Source: an uncultured Acidobacteriaceae bacterium (GTDB lineage Bacteria > Acidobacteriota > Terriglobia > Terriglobales > Acidobacteriaceae). Taken from it: a DNA stretch of 64,000 nucleotides. The stretch spans positions 248,001 to 312,000 of the forward strand of contig CALFMO010000009.1 of assembly GCA_937879855.1 (NCBI GenBank), read 5' to 3'. A model generated the notes under the pieces. That model saw nothing but the letters and a program-made list of their open reading frames with translations. It was not told the DNA's origin and did no database searches. The position numbers and the translations under genes are program-made. Below, piece after piece: positions 7,843-17,326 of this stretch (the first letter of the stretch is position 1; each line of letters starts with the position of its first letter).

Positions 7843-8985
7843 TTACGAGTTGTGCATGCTGTATTGATTGACGACGACATGAAAGTTCTGGACCTTCCCT
7901 GCCAAGGATTTGGGGATCTCGACGGCGAATGCTTCCGACTCCTGCGGAAGCAAGGCGCGCTGCACATAGCCGTCGGAAACCCAGACCACCTTGCCATTGT
8001 TGTCGTAAAAGCTGGCGATTACGTGCGGAACGTTCACCGTCTCGCCACTCTGATTCAGCAACTCTCCATGCAAAACCGCGCGTCCCTGCGCATCGGTATC
8101 CAGTTTCTGGTTCATCACGCCGATCACAGGATCGGATGAGGCGGGAACGAGAGTGGCCTTTACGTCGATATGCACGTTCTTCACTTTGCCGAGGCTGACT
8201 TTTGGAAAGTCGATGCGATAGGGCGAAACCTGCTTGGGCAGCAGCACGTGCAGAATCTTGTCGAAGCTGCTCTCGTCATCAATCGCACTTCCGGCAGCAT
8301 CCACCAGCGTGGCCTGAACGTTCACAAATGCCGGAATCGTATCTTCATTGACGATCTCTCCCATCACCACCGCTCCCTCGGCGGAATCCACTGCGTTCAT
8401 CGAGACGATGCGCACGTGGGGGGAGTCCACGTTATTGGAGCCCCACTGCTCGCCCGCGCCTCCCTGAACCAGATCCCAACGCAAGTAATTCACAGGGATG
8501 ACTTGCGAAGGCACGTTGGGAACCGGGACCTCGTCCCATACCACTTTCCATTGATCAGCGCGGTGCACCAGGTGAAAGTCGCGAACGTCTTCCATGGGGC
8601 CAACAGGAGTCGACCAATGCAGGCGCACGCGCATTTGAGCCTCGGAGTCGGTGGCGTGGAGCGGACGGGCGTCATAACTTTCCAGGCTCGAAAAGGTGCG
8701 TAGGCCGCCGTTGGTGCCAGTCCATTCCTGGATGAAGGACTGTTCGTTCACGCTGTCGTTGGTGCGTTCGACGCTGGCGAAGGCGCGGTCCCAATTGCGC
8801 CTCTGAACGTCAATCAGAAAATTGGAAAGGGCTTGCTCCGGAGTATTGGCATTCGAGCTGAAGCCTGGCAGAGCCGAGCCCGAGGCGATGCCGACGGTCC
8901 CGCCGGACCGTCCGACGGAAGTTAGGCCAATGACCATCAGCAAGACAGTGACTGCGACGAGAATGATTGGAAGTAGGCGTCTCAT
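7843..8985 (-). CDS. Membrane-anchored exported protein, FxLYD/NTF2-like
   Basis: The 380-residue protein has one N-terminal membrane segment (residues about 4-24) and a periplasmic body. Residues about 47-150 look like an NTF2-like domain (TPEQALSNFLIDVQRRNWDRAF). Two later strand-rich repeats (GEIVNEDTIPAFVNVQATLV and GELLNQSGETVNVPHVIASF) resemble the FxLYD pattern. The function is unknown. It follows the large membrane protein by 18 bases and precedes the Ig-like protein by 58, in the same direction, so cotranscription is likely. Confidence 0.75.
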   Translation of the reverse strand: MRRLLPIILVAVTVLLMVIGLTSVGRSGGTVGIASGSALPGFSSNANTPEQALSNFLIDVQRRNWDRAFASVERTNDSVNEQSFIQEWTGTNGGLRTFSSLESYDARPLHATDSEAQMRVRLHWSTPVGPMEDVRDFHLVHRADQWKVVWDEVPVPNVPSQVIPVNYLRWDLVQGGAGEQWGSNNVDSPHVRIVSMNAVDSAEGAVVMGEIVNEDTIPAFVNVQATLVDAAGSAIDDESSFDKILHVLLPKQVSPYRIDFPKVSLGKVKNVHIDVKATLVPASSDPVIGVMNQKLDTDAQGRAVLHGELLNQSGETVNVPHVIASFYDNNGKVVWVSDGYVQRALLPQESEAFAVEIPKSLAGKVQNFHVVVNQYSMHNS

Positions 8986-9003
8986 TTCTATCTCTCACTC
9001 GAT

Positions 9004-10752
9004 CTAGGCAACGTAGTGCGACTCACGATCTGTGATACGAACCGGCGTTTCAATGATTCTTCGTGCTCTTCGGCGACCCGGCAGAAGTAATTCCAGGAAC
9101 ATCGCCAGCACACTCACGCCAACCGGGAGTGTCCCCCAAAGAAGCCCCATCCATGCGGGAGGAACGGCGTCGGTTTCAATGCGGTGCGCGGGGGGGACGT
9201 CGTCTTTCGACCAGGCGGTGATTTCACCGTGATCGAAGCTCTCGATCTGGCGCCATCCCGCGAACGTCAGGAGCGGTTCGTAATAGGAATCGTGAACAAA
9301 AATGTACTTCAGTCCATAGCGATTGGCATGTTCCAGCATGGCGCGTAACGAGGCCATGCCCGCGGTCCCGTAGAACTTGGCATTGGTGAGCTGAGCTGAA
9401 CCATACTGCGTCATCTCCGGCAGCAGTCGAGCCGAATTGTAGTCACCATCCACGCTACTGGCGTTGGTGTATGTCGAAACCTCGGCAAGCTGGCTTCCAA
9501 AGCCTAGAGTCAGGTAGCGATAAGAATCATGTCCGTCGCGGTTGAGAAACGAGATCACGGGATTGACGTCCATTGTTTCCGCGGGACGATATGGGTTAGC
9601 GGTGATCCAAGCCAGCGCCGCGCCAATGGTGACAACCGAGGCGATTGCCAGACCGACGGCTGCTTTGGTGCGATAGCGATCGAGCAATTGCACCGCAAGC
9701 AGTCCCACGATCGGCATGGCTAGCAGGGTCGCCCAAAGAGTGAAACGTTCAAAGGTGAGAATCTCATAGGCACGGCCCAGCAGCCATCTTGGCAGCGGTG
9801 TAGTGCCGCCCAATCCAAAGATGAGGCTTAGCCAGAACCCAACCAGCAGCGGCCGCAGTCGCGGCGATGCGGAGCCGCGAAGGAAAATGAATGGCAAGGC
9901 CAGAATCATGGCTCCGTAGGGGATCAAGAAATAGTTGACGCCGGTGATGGAATTCAGCAGGAAATTATTCCGGCTGTCATGGGGAATGGGAATCTGGTGG
10001 ATCGGATGCTGAATCAACGTCACCCAATAGGGGAATAAAACGATTCCCACGCCAATGCCGACCAGCACCACAAATACCAGAGCGCGTGTGATTACGCCCG
10101 CGAGGGACCTTTCTCTGTGCTCATAGCGTGCATCCAGGCACGCGATCCAAAACACCGGCCCGGCGAAAAAGACGACACCGAAAATCAAAGTGACGTGGTG
10201 GGCAGCCGCGGCCGTCAAACTGAGCACGACGCCTTTGATCAGCGCGCGTCCTGAACTTTCAGTTGCCCATTCGTAGAAATACGGCAAAGCGTTCAGATAC
10301 AGGGCGGCCGAAGTCACCGTGGCCAACTGCCCAGCCTCATACACCAGAAACGACAAAGCGCCGAGAAAAATGCTCCCTAAAGCGGCATAACTGGCGGCGC
10401 GGTCATCCACCCAGATCCTGGCAAACCGAAACACGCCGACCGGCAGCAGCAGCACGCCAATCAGTTGCACCAGCATGTATCCCAATTTCAGGCCGGTAAC
10501 CGTGGAGAACAGCGCGATCCACTGGTGCGTAAGCGGCGGATAGGTGGTTTGCGAAAAACCGGCAAACCACTTTTCGTTCCACGGGTTGAACCAATGATGT
10601 GCGTAGTGAGAAGCCAGGAAGATATGGAAGTTCGTATCGAACGACCCCGAGGGGAGTTGCATGAGCAACAAAGGCCCATGAACCGCCAGAGCCACCAACA
10701 GTATCGTCAAGATCGGAATTGGACGAGAGTAGTAGATTTCGTTCGAGGTCAT
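9004..10752 (-). CDS. Polytopic GT-C-like membrane protein
   Basis: The 582-residue inner-membrane protein has about ten hydrophobic segments and a soluble C-terminal part with one final membrane helix. The first extracytoplasmic loop has acidic and aromatic residues (SFDTNFHIFLASHYAHHW), as in GT-C glycosyltransferases and the PTPS-related/YfhO-like membrane families. The frame is open to TTG 10866, but ATG 10752, followed directly by the first helix, is more likely. It heads the minus operon. A role in transferring sugars from a lipid carrier to a polymer is inferred from topology and context, not from a catalytic motif. Confidence 0.75.
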   Translation of the reverse strand: MTSNEIYYSRPIPILTILLVALAVHGPLLLMQLPSGSFDTNFHIFLASHYAHHWFNPWNEKWFAGFSQTTYPPLTHQWIALFSTVTGLKLGYMLVQLIGVLLLPVGVFRFARIWVDDRAASYAALGSIFLGALSFLVYEAGQLATVTSAALYLNALPYFYEWATESSGRALIKGVVLSLTAAAAHHVTLIFGVVFFAGPVFWIACLDARYEHRERSLAGVITRALVFVVLVGIGVGIVLFPYWVTLIQHPIHQIPIPHDSRNNFLLNSITGVNYFLIPYGAMILALPFIFLRGSASPRLRPLLVGFWLSLIFGLGGTTPLPRWLLGRAYEILTFERFTLWATLLAMPIVGLLAVQLLDRYRTKAAVGLAIASVVTIGAALAWITANPYRPAETMDVNPVISFLNRDGHDSYRYLTLGFGSQLAEVSTYTNASSVDGDYNSARLLPEMTQYGSAQLTNAKFYGTAGMASLRAMLEHANRYGLKYIFVHDSYYEPLLTFAGWRQIESFDHGEITAWSKDDVPPAHRIETDAVPPAWMGLLWGTLPVGVSVLAMFLELLLPGRRRARRIIETPVRITDRESHYVA

Positions 10753-10911
10753 AGCGGTGACTGCCTTTCGATTCGGAAAAGGTCTAAGGGGTTTATGCGG
10801 ATTTTCCCCTGGCTTTCTGATGGATTCACCTGATGCGCGGCCTGTCTGCGCCTTTAAACATGGCAAACCTAGTCAGGAAGGCGGCATCTGAAAGGGACCG
10901 CAGGATTTCCT

Positions 10912-13900
10912 GTGCAAGGGAGTCTCTTTAGGAGGCTTTCTAAGACCTTAAAGCGTGGTGATATTGTGAAAAGCCGGTTTCCGCTCACGAGCTTTTGCAT
11001 TGTCATGGTTCTCGGCCTTGCCGGCCGATCTCCTGGACAAACATTCGACGTTAATGGGGGCAATAATCCGCCAGCCTCCAGCCAGCAGACTGGCAAGAAG
11101 CCGTCTGGCGACAACCCTCAAAGCGGCCCAAATTTCAGTTGGGGATCCGGGATTGAAGTGGCGCGCCAGGCCCGCGCCGCGGACGCTGCCCTTAAGAGGG
11201 GCGACTACGCCGCCGCCTTCTCATATGCCGAGCAAGCGGCGAAGTCGGCTCCGCAAGATCCCGAGATGTGGTTTCTGCTGGGTTACACCGCCCGTCTGAA
11301 CGACCGTTATCCGCTTTCTGTGGATGCATACAACCACGGTCTGAAGCTGCAACCCAACTCCGTGCGCGGATTGGCGGGACTGGCGCAGACGTACGCCAAG
11401 ATGGGCCGCACTCAAGAAGCCGAGGCCTTATTGCGCAAGGTCGTCGAGGCCAACCCGAAAGATGCGAACAGCCTGGAGCTTGCCGGAGAGCTCATGCTGA
11501 GTACAGACCCCGCAGCCGCGCTGCCCTTGCTTCAGCGGGCGGAAGCCCTGCAGCCAACGGCGCACAGCGACATGCTGATTGCCCACGCCTACGAGCGCAT
11601 GGGACGACCGGAGGAGTCGGTGCGCTATTTGAACCGCGCCAAGAGCCGTGCTCCTCACGATCCCGAAGTTCTGCGTGCAGTAGCAGGCCAATATCGCGAG
11701 CAGGGAAAATACGACGAGGCGATCGCGACGTTGCAGGCCATTCCGAAGAAAACAATTGATTTGCAGGCCGAACTGGCCTACACGTATCAAGTCGCCGGCA
11801 GACCGCAGGAAGCGGCCGCGCTTTATTCGCGTTTGGCAAAGGCAGCGAAAGGCAACGTCGGCCTGGAGTTGAGCGCGGCGCAAGCCTTGTTCAACATCGG
11901 GCAACCGGATGCCGCCCGTCCATTTCTCGAAGAAGTTCAGAAAGTCGACGGCAATAATTACCGGCTGCACGCGATTCTCGGCAGTATGGCATCGTCGGAC
12001 GACCGTCTGGACGATGCTGCGAAGGAATACAAACTTGCCCTGTCCAATCTGCCTCCTCGTCCACAGGAAGGGGCGCTTTATCCCATCGAACTTAGATTGA
12101 ACCTCTATGAAGTTGAAACTCGTCAGGAAGACACCCCAGCCGCGAAACAGGAACTGGATGCCGCTGCGGCGGCAATCCGGCAGGTTCAAGTTCCCCAGGC
12201 GGAACGCCCGGAGATGCTCAGACTGCGCGCCGCTATTGAATCCGCCTCGGGCGACAACGATGGTGCGAAACGCGATCTCGACGAAGCTCTCAAGCTTGCT
12301 CCCGGCAACGTGAACTCGTTGATGAACCTCGCCACGCTGATGTGGAAGATAGGCCAGAAAGATGCGGCTCGCGAGACCTACACGAAAATTCTTGAGCTCG
12401 ATCACAACAATCGCCAGGCGCTTTCCGCACTCGGCTACTTGGCCCGAGATGCCGGGGACGCGAAGCTGGCAGAGAGTTATTTCTTGCGCGCCATTGCGGC
12501 ACATCCGAAAGACTATGCTCCCTACCTCGCCTTGGGCGACTTGTACACCGCGGAACGCAAGTTTCAACCTGCGGAAACGAATTATGAAAACGCCTACCAG
12601 CGAATGCCAAACAATGGCCTGATCCTGGCTGGCGGCGCCAACGCTGCCATCGAATCTCATAACCTGAACCTGGCCCAGCATTGGTTCGAGCGTTCCAACA
12701 CCAGGATGGACACGGTTCCGCAGCTTCAGCGCGAGCGGGAGCGCTATCTATATTTCAAAGGGCAATTCGCCGAATCGGCGAAGCTTGGCTACGAAGTCCT
12801 CAAGAAGCTGCCCAATGACCGGGAAGGCGTGGATTATCTCGCCTACGATCTCTATTACCTCGGCCATTACGACGAAGCGCTGGCGCTGGTCACTAAATAT
12901 GAGCCGATTCTGCCTAAGGACAAAGACCTGCCGCTGGTGGCGGGCAATGTTCATGCGCACAACGGCGATCGGATCACTGCTGTACAGGATTATTCGCGTG
13001 CGCTGGAACTCGATCCGAAAATGGCCACGGGTTATGCGGATCGTGGTTTCGTGTTGAACGATCTCCGCCATCCAGATCAGGCGGCGAAAGATTTCCAGAC
13101 CGCGCTGCAGTTGGAGCCGCGGTACGGCGAAGCTCACCTTGGTCTAGGCTATGCCGATCTTCAGCTTCATCGACCCCGGCCCGCTCTGAAGCAACTGGAT
13201 ATCGCGGAGAAATTGCTGGGCAAGTCTCACGCCGGGCATTTGGCGCGGGCAGAAGCGTACCGTCAGGTGCAGGACTATCCGCACGCGGCAACGGAATACC
13301 GCACGGCGCTGGCAGAAGTTCCGAATGACCTGACGACCCAACTGGCGTATGCCGACGTTCTGTTTCGCATGCGGCGTTATCCGGAAGCCGTTGACGCACT
13401 CAATGCAGCGCTGAAGCTTTCGCCGTCAGATCCTGCGATTTACGCCTTGATGGCACAGGTGCATGCCAAGCAGGGGAATCGAGAACAGGCGCTGCGTGAC
13501 ATTGACTCGGCGGAGCGACTGGGCGGCAACCGAATAGACATTCTGACCGCGACCGGCGCTGCGTTGCTGAATCTGGGCGACAAGAACGCCGCGATGCAGC
13601 GCTTCTCGCGGGCGCTCGACGTGCCGGGTGGAGATCGCATCGGCGTCCGCTTAGCGATCGCCGAAATTTTCTTGCGACAGGGGCATGTCGATGAGGCCCG
13701 TCGGCAAATTGCGCTGGGCTTCACGGAAGCGCGTCTCGAAGCGTCCTCTCCAATCAAGGAAGAATCGAACCCTTCCATCGTGGAAGAATCGACTTCGCCA
13801 ATCGTGGCCGATACGACTTCTTCGGTGACGGCCGAAGACCTGAGCCAGGCCGCAAATCTCTTCCTCGCCATGCATGACTTCGATTTGGCGGAGACCTATT

Positions 13901-15237
13901 TCGATAAGGCGAAGCTCGCTGGGGCAAATAGTCGCAACGTGGCGATCGGCCTGACCAACACTTATCTGGCTGAGGGAGATACGCGCAAGGCGGAAACGGC
14001 TCTTGCCAGTCTCGGACCGGCGAATGATTTTCGTGACGACTACGATTACATGATGGCTGCGGCCAACGTGTCTCGCCAGCGGCAGGATCCTCTGCACGCC
14101 CTCTCCGCATTCGCCCAGGCCAGTACAGTCGCCGGCAATCAGGATCATGGCGAAGCCGAGACCGCACAATACGCGGCTGCCGACTCAGAGGGCCGACAGA
14201 TTATCAATGACAAGCTGAGCATTGTTCCGGAAGCTCTGTTTACTCCCGATTTGGAAGACATCAACGTTTATCAACTGGACGCGAAGATCCTCAACGTCGT
14301 AAACAATCCTTCGCAACTGCCTCCACCGCGGCATTCTTTTGAGAGCCTGGCGGAGTCTCACTACCGGGTCAAGCTGGGAAACTTCCCTGCAATTTCCGGT
14401 TTCGTCGGGCAGTCGATGACCGCCGGTAAATTTCTGTATCCCAGTATCGGCTTTGTTGAGAACCGTAACACTTACGACACGATTTTTAACGGCGGAGTGA
14501 CGCCGATTCTGCATTTTGGTACGAACTCAATTACTTTCAACGGCGGCTTGCAGTACACGATTCGCCGGGACACGATCTCGCCTGTGTTCATGAGCCAGAA
14601 TCTATTTCGACAGTTCCTCTACGTTTCCACCAGTTCCTTCTTCAATTGGCTTTCTGTGACCGGAAGCGCCATCCGCGAGGCGGGTCCGTTCGTCGATCAG
14701 AACTTGCACTCGCGCGATGCGGCCGCCAACATCGAGCTCACCGTCGGCCGGCCATGGGGCAATACGTCGCTGATTACCGGGTACTCCGCACGCGACCTGC
14801 TATTCCGTCCGTTGATCGAGGAGTATTTCAATACCTCCACTTATGCCGGTTTGCAGCATAAGTTTGGCAACCGGCTTACGGCGGCGATACTGGCTGAGGA
14901 TTTGCGATCATGGCGAGTGCAAAGCACGCAATACGCGATCGCTCAGGCTTTCATGCCTGGAGGACGCTTCGACTTCCGCGCCACCACGCGCTGGAGCGTG
15001 CAGGGTTCGTTCCTGCTTTCCCGCGGTTCCGGGTATCACGCCTACGACAACGCCCAGAGCGAGTTCGTGGTGTCGTACATACGACCGCTGCGTGGACATT
15101 TGAAAGATGGAATGGGTGAGGTCCCAGTGGCGTATCCGATGCGCTTCTCGATCGGCATTCAGCAACAGACGTTCTACAACTTCCCGGGGTCTAGCAGGAA
15201 CACGTTCCTGCCGATCGTGCACTTTACTTTGTTCTAG
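10912..15237 (+). CDS. TPR-rich outer-membrane beta-barrel protein (BcsC/PgaA/PelB-like architecture)
   Basis: The 1441-residue protein has a signal peptide (hydrophobic about 25-40), a very long TPR array (about 75-1050, with repeats such as EMWFLLGYTARLNDRYPLSV), then about 300 residues of strand-rich sequence. It ends with phenylalanine (HFTLF), the usual outer-membrane barrel signal. Such TPR-plus-barrel proteins (BcsC, PgaA, PelB/AlgK-AlgE) export exopolysaccharides, and that is the inferred job here. GTG 10912 follows AGGA; GTG 10966 is a possible shorter start. It is divergent from the membrane-protein operon and 17 bases ahead of the flippase gene. Confidence 0.85.
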   Translation: MQGSLFRRLSKTLKRGDIVKSRFPLTSFCIVMVLGLAGRSPGQTFDVNGGNNPPASSQQTGKKPSGDNPQSGPNFSWGSGIEVARQARAADAALKRGDYAAAFSYAEQAAKSAPQDPEMWFLLGYTARLNDRYPLSVDAYNHGLKLQPNSVRGLAGLAQTYAKMGRTQEAEALLRKVVEANPKDANSLELAGELMLSTDPAAALPLLQRAEALQPTAHSDMLIAHAYERMGRPEESVRYLNRAKSRAPHDPEVLRAVAGQYREQGKYDEAIATLQAIPKKTIDLQAELAYTYQVAGRPQEAAALYSRLAKAAKGNVGLELSAAQALFNIGQPDAARPFLEEVQKVDGNNYRLHAILGSMASSDDRLDDAAKEYKLALSNLPPRPQEGALYPIELRLNLYEVETRQEDTPAAKQELDAAAAAIRQVQVPQAERPEMLRLRAAIESASGDNDGAKRDLDEALKLAPGNVNSLMNLATLMWKIGQKDAARETYTKILELDHNNRQALSALGYLARDAGDAKLAESYFLRAIAAHPKDYAPYLALGDLYTAERKFQPAETNYENAYQRMPNNGLILAGGANAAIESHNLNLAQHWFERSNTRMDTVPQLQRERERYLYFKGQFAESAKLGYEVLKKLPNDREGVDYLAYDLYYLGHYDEALALVTKYEPILPKDKDLPLVAGNVHAHNGDRITAVQDYSRALELDPKMATGYADRGFVLNDLRHPDQAAKDFQTALQLEPRYGEAHLGLGYADLQLHRPRPALKQLDIAEKLLGKSHAGHLARAEAYRQVQDYPHAATEYRTALAEVPNDLTTQLAYADVLFRMRRYPEAVDALNAALKLSPSDPAIYALMAQVHAKQGNREQALRDIDSAERLGGNRIDILTATGAALLNLGDKNAAMQRFSRALDVPGGDRIGVRLAIAEIFLRQGHVDEARRQIALGFTEARLEASSPIKEESNPSIVEESTSPIVADTTSSVTAEDLSQAANLFLAMHDFDLAETYFDKAKLAGANSRNVAIGLTNTYLAEGDTRKAETALASLGPANDFRDDYDYMMAAANVSRQRQDPLHALSAFAQASTVAGNQDHGEAETAQYAAADSEGRQIINDKLSIVPEALFTPDLEDINVYQLDAKILNVVNNPSQLPPPRHSFESLAESHYRVKLGNFPAISGFVGQSMTAGKFLYPSIGFVENRNTYDTIFNGGVTPILHFGTNSITFNGGLQYTIRRDTISPVFMSQNLFRQFLYVSTSSFFNWLSVTGSAIREAGPFVDQNLHSRDAAANIELTVGRPWGNTSLITGYSARDLLFRPLIEEYFNTSTYAGLQHKFGNRLTAAILAEDLRSWRVQSTQYAIAQAFMPGGRFDFRATTRWSVQGSFLLSRGSGYHAYDNAQSEFVVSYIRPLRGHLKDGMGEVPVAYPMRFSIGIQQQTFYNFPGSSRNTFLPIVHFTLF

Positions 15238-15254
15238 ATTGCTTTGGCCGTTTG

Positions 15255-17267
15255 ATGACACTCGCCGGAAAAATCGGTCTTAATGACTCTTCGAATGCTG
15301 CACCCGCTGGCATAGGCCACACACAGGCCAGGAAGCTGCGCCAGAAACTTCTTGGTGGGAGCCTGACCATGCTGGCGGGCTCGGGCCTGGTCGGCGTTAC
15401 CAACCTCATCTACAACGTCTTGACCGCCCGCATGCTCGGTCCCACCGGGTTTGCGCATGCCACCGCCGTCTATACGCTGCTGATGCTGGCCTCGGCCATC
15501 ACTCTCTCCTTTCAGGTGGTGTGCGCGAAATACGTAGCCAGCCATGAGACGAGCGAGGACAAGGGCACGATCTTCGCGTCTTTGCATCTGCGGGCGTGGA
15601 TCGCCGGAATCGCGATCGGCCTGCTCATGTTCTTGTTTAACGGCACGCTGACCTCTTACTTAAATCTGCCGGATCCCGTATTGATCTCATTGCTGGCGCT
15701 GGGAATGGCTTTCTACATTCCACTGGGCGTCCGCCGGGGCTACATTCAGGGAATCCACGCCTTCAGTTCGCTGGCAATTAACTTCATGCTGGAGGGAATG
15801 GTTCGTCTCGGGGGTGCATACCTGCTGATCCGAATCGGTCTGGGCGTGAAAGGGGCCGTGCTGGCCAGCGTACTTGCCGTCATCGCGTCGTACTTCCTGG
15901 CCAAACCCAGTCCGGGTTGGAAAGCTGCGGGCCCGCGCAGGATCCCGATCGCGTCCGGAGAGGGAATGCAGGCGATTGTGTTTTTCTCCGGCCAGGTCAT
16001 CATCAACAACTTCGATATCGTCCTGGTCAAACACTTTTTCGTGCCAGAGCAGGCCGGGATTTATGCGGCAGTGTCGCTAGTAGGACGCTTGGTAAATATG
16101 TGCGCGTGGTCCGTGGTCAACACCATGTTTCCGGTTTCGGCCGCGGCTCGCCAGAGTGACCGCGAAGCTCGTCCCGTTCTGTTCATGTCGTTGGGCCTGG
16201 TGTTTCTGATTCTCTCGCTCTTGATCCTTGGTCTGTGGGCGATTCCGAGCTTCTTGTGGCGGACTTTGTTCGGCTCACATTTCGAACTGGGCAACTACGG
16301 CGCACTCGCAGGCCTGCTGATCCTGTACGCGGTAACGACCGGGATCTATTCACTAAGCTCCGTGATGATCACCTACGAAATGTCGCGAAAGATCGCCAAC
16401 ACCAGTTGGGCTCAGTTGGCGTTCAGCGGTGCGTTGGTTCTGGGTATCTGCGTTTTCCATCAAAGTTTGCGCCAGGTAATTATGGTGCAACTGGCGCTCA
16501 TGGTGACTTTATTGGTCATGGTGGCTTTGCCTTTACTGCGCCGCGAAATCAACCAACCCGAAGACGTGGGGAGCTACTCCAGACTTTCCATCCTTCGATC
16601 GTTGAGCGAGCACGAAGTCATCGCCGAGTTCCTGCGCAGCGAGTTTCATCATCCTGAATTCGAAGAATACCGCGAGGAGTTTGACCAGCTAGTCAACCAT
16701 CCCACGCTGGAGAACCACCGTGAGAATGCCTTGCGCCGCGCCTTATTGTTCCTTCGCCGAGGCGCCATGTGGCGCGAACTCCCCGAAGACACGCAGTGGT
16801 TTGAGGTCATACTTTCGAGAAGCGATTTCGCCCGGATCCGCTTTTTTCCGCGAGCGCAGTGGCGCCGGGTGGCGGAAGGCAGCTTCTATTTGAATGACAT
16901 GCTCGAGTCGCTGCGTCAGAGATGGCAGGAATCACCGGACGATGAGTTCTTCCGCAAGCTCGACCGGATACGCAATTCGGTGCATGACAACAATGTGAAC
17001 CCTACTGTCTTGCTGATTGGACTGGACGATCGAAGCCCCCTGACGATTCTCGACGGCAATCACCGCATGGCGGCAGCCATGCTGTCGCAGCCGCCTGCAG
17101 ACCTCGAGCGCTTTCAATTTATTTGTGGGTTGTCGCCGTCGATGACGCGTTGCTGCTGGTATCGCACGAATGTGAATACTTTATCGCGCTACCTGACTAA
17201 TCTCTTGCGCCACATCTTCTACGATCCGGAGTCGGACATCGGGCGTTTCCAGGAAAGCGATTCGTAG
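15255..17267 (+). CDS. Wzx/MATE-like polysaccharide flippase fused to a ParB/Srx-like domain
   Basis: Residues about 30-435 form a 12-14 helix transporter of the MOP superfamily (polysaccharide flippase type), which would move lipid-linked sugar units across the inner membrane. Residues about 440-670 form a soluble domain with LTILDGNHRMAAAM, which resembles the DGxHR core of ParB/sulfiredoxin-fold proteins. I do not know this fusion from characterised flippases. The ATG at 15255 directly follows an in-frame TTG. The gene lies 17 bases after the TPR/barrel gene, supporting one transcription unit for polymer export. Confidence 0.8.
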   Translation: MTLAGKIGLNDSSNAAPAGIGHTQARKLRQKLLGGSLTMLAGSGLVGVTNLIYNVLTARMLGPTGFAHATAVYTLLMLASAITLSFQVVCAKYVASHETSEDKGTIFASLHLRAWIAGIAIGLLMFLFNGTLTSYLNLPDPVLISLLALGMAFYIPLGVRRGYIQGIHAFSSLAINFMLEGMVRLGGAYLLIRIGLGVKGAVLASVLAVIASYFLAKPSPGWKAAGPRRIPIASGEGMQAIVFFSGQVIINNFDIVLVKHFFVPEQAGIYAAVSLVGRLVNMCAWSVVNTMFPVSAAARQSDREARPVLFMSLGLVFLILSLLILGLWAIPSFLWRTLFGSHFELGNYGALAGLLILYAVTTGIYSLSSVMITYEMSRKIANTSWAQLAFSGALVLGICVFHQSLRQVIMVQLALMVTLLVMVALPLLRREINQPEDVGSYSRLSILRSLSEHEVIAEFLRSEFHHPEFEEYREEFDQLVNHPTLENHRENALRRALLFLRRGAMWRELPEDTQWFEVILSRSDFARIRFFPRAQWRRVAEGSFYLNDMLESLRQRWQESPDDEFFRKLDRIRNSVHDNNVNPTVLLIGLDDRSPLTILDGNHRMAAAMLSQPPADLERFQFICGLSPSMTRCCWYRTNVNTLSRYLTNLLRHIFYDPESDIGRFQESDS

Positions 17268-17326
17268 ATGTGCTTGCTGAATCGTTTAGATTCCACCCGT
17301 TTCAGCGCGTAGGAATTCAGATCAAA

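Noticed and set aside
10861..10912. GGCAAACC followed by GGGAC, suggesting a c-di-GMP-I riboswitch before the TPR/barrel gene
   Set aside because: The second conserved block (GGGACGCAAAGCC) and the closing helices are missing, so it is probably chance.
11428..12681. Minus-strand frame of 417 residues
   Set aside because: It is antisense to the clearly coding TPR array and has no own features.
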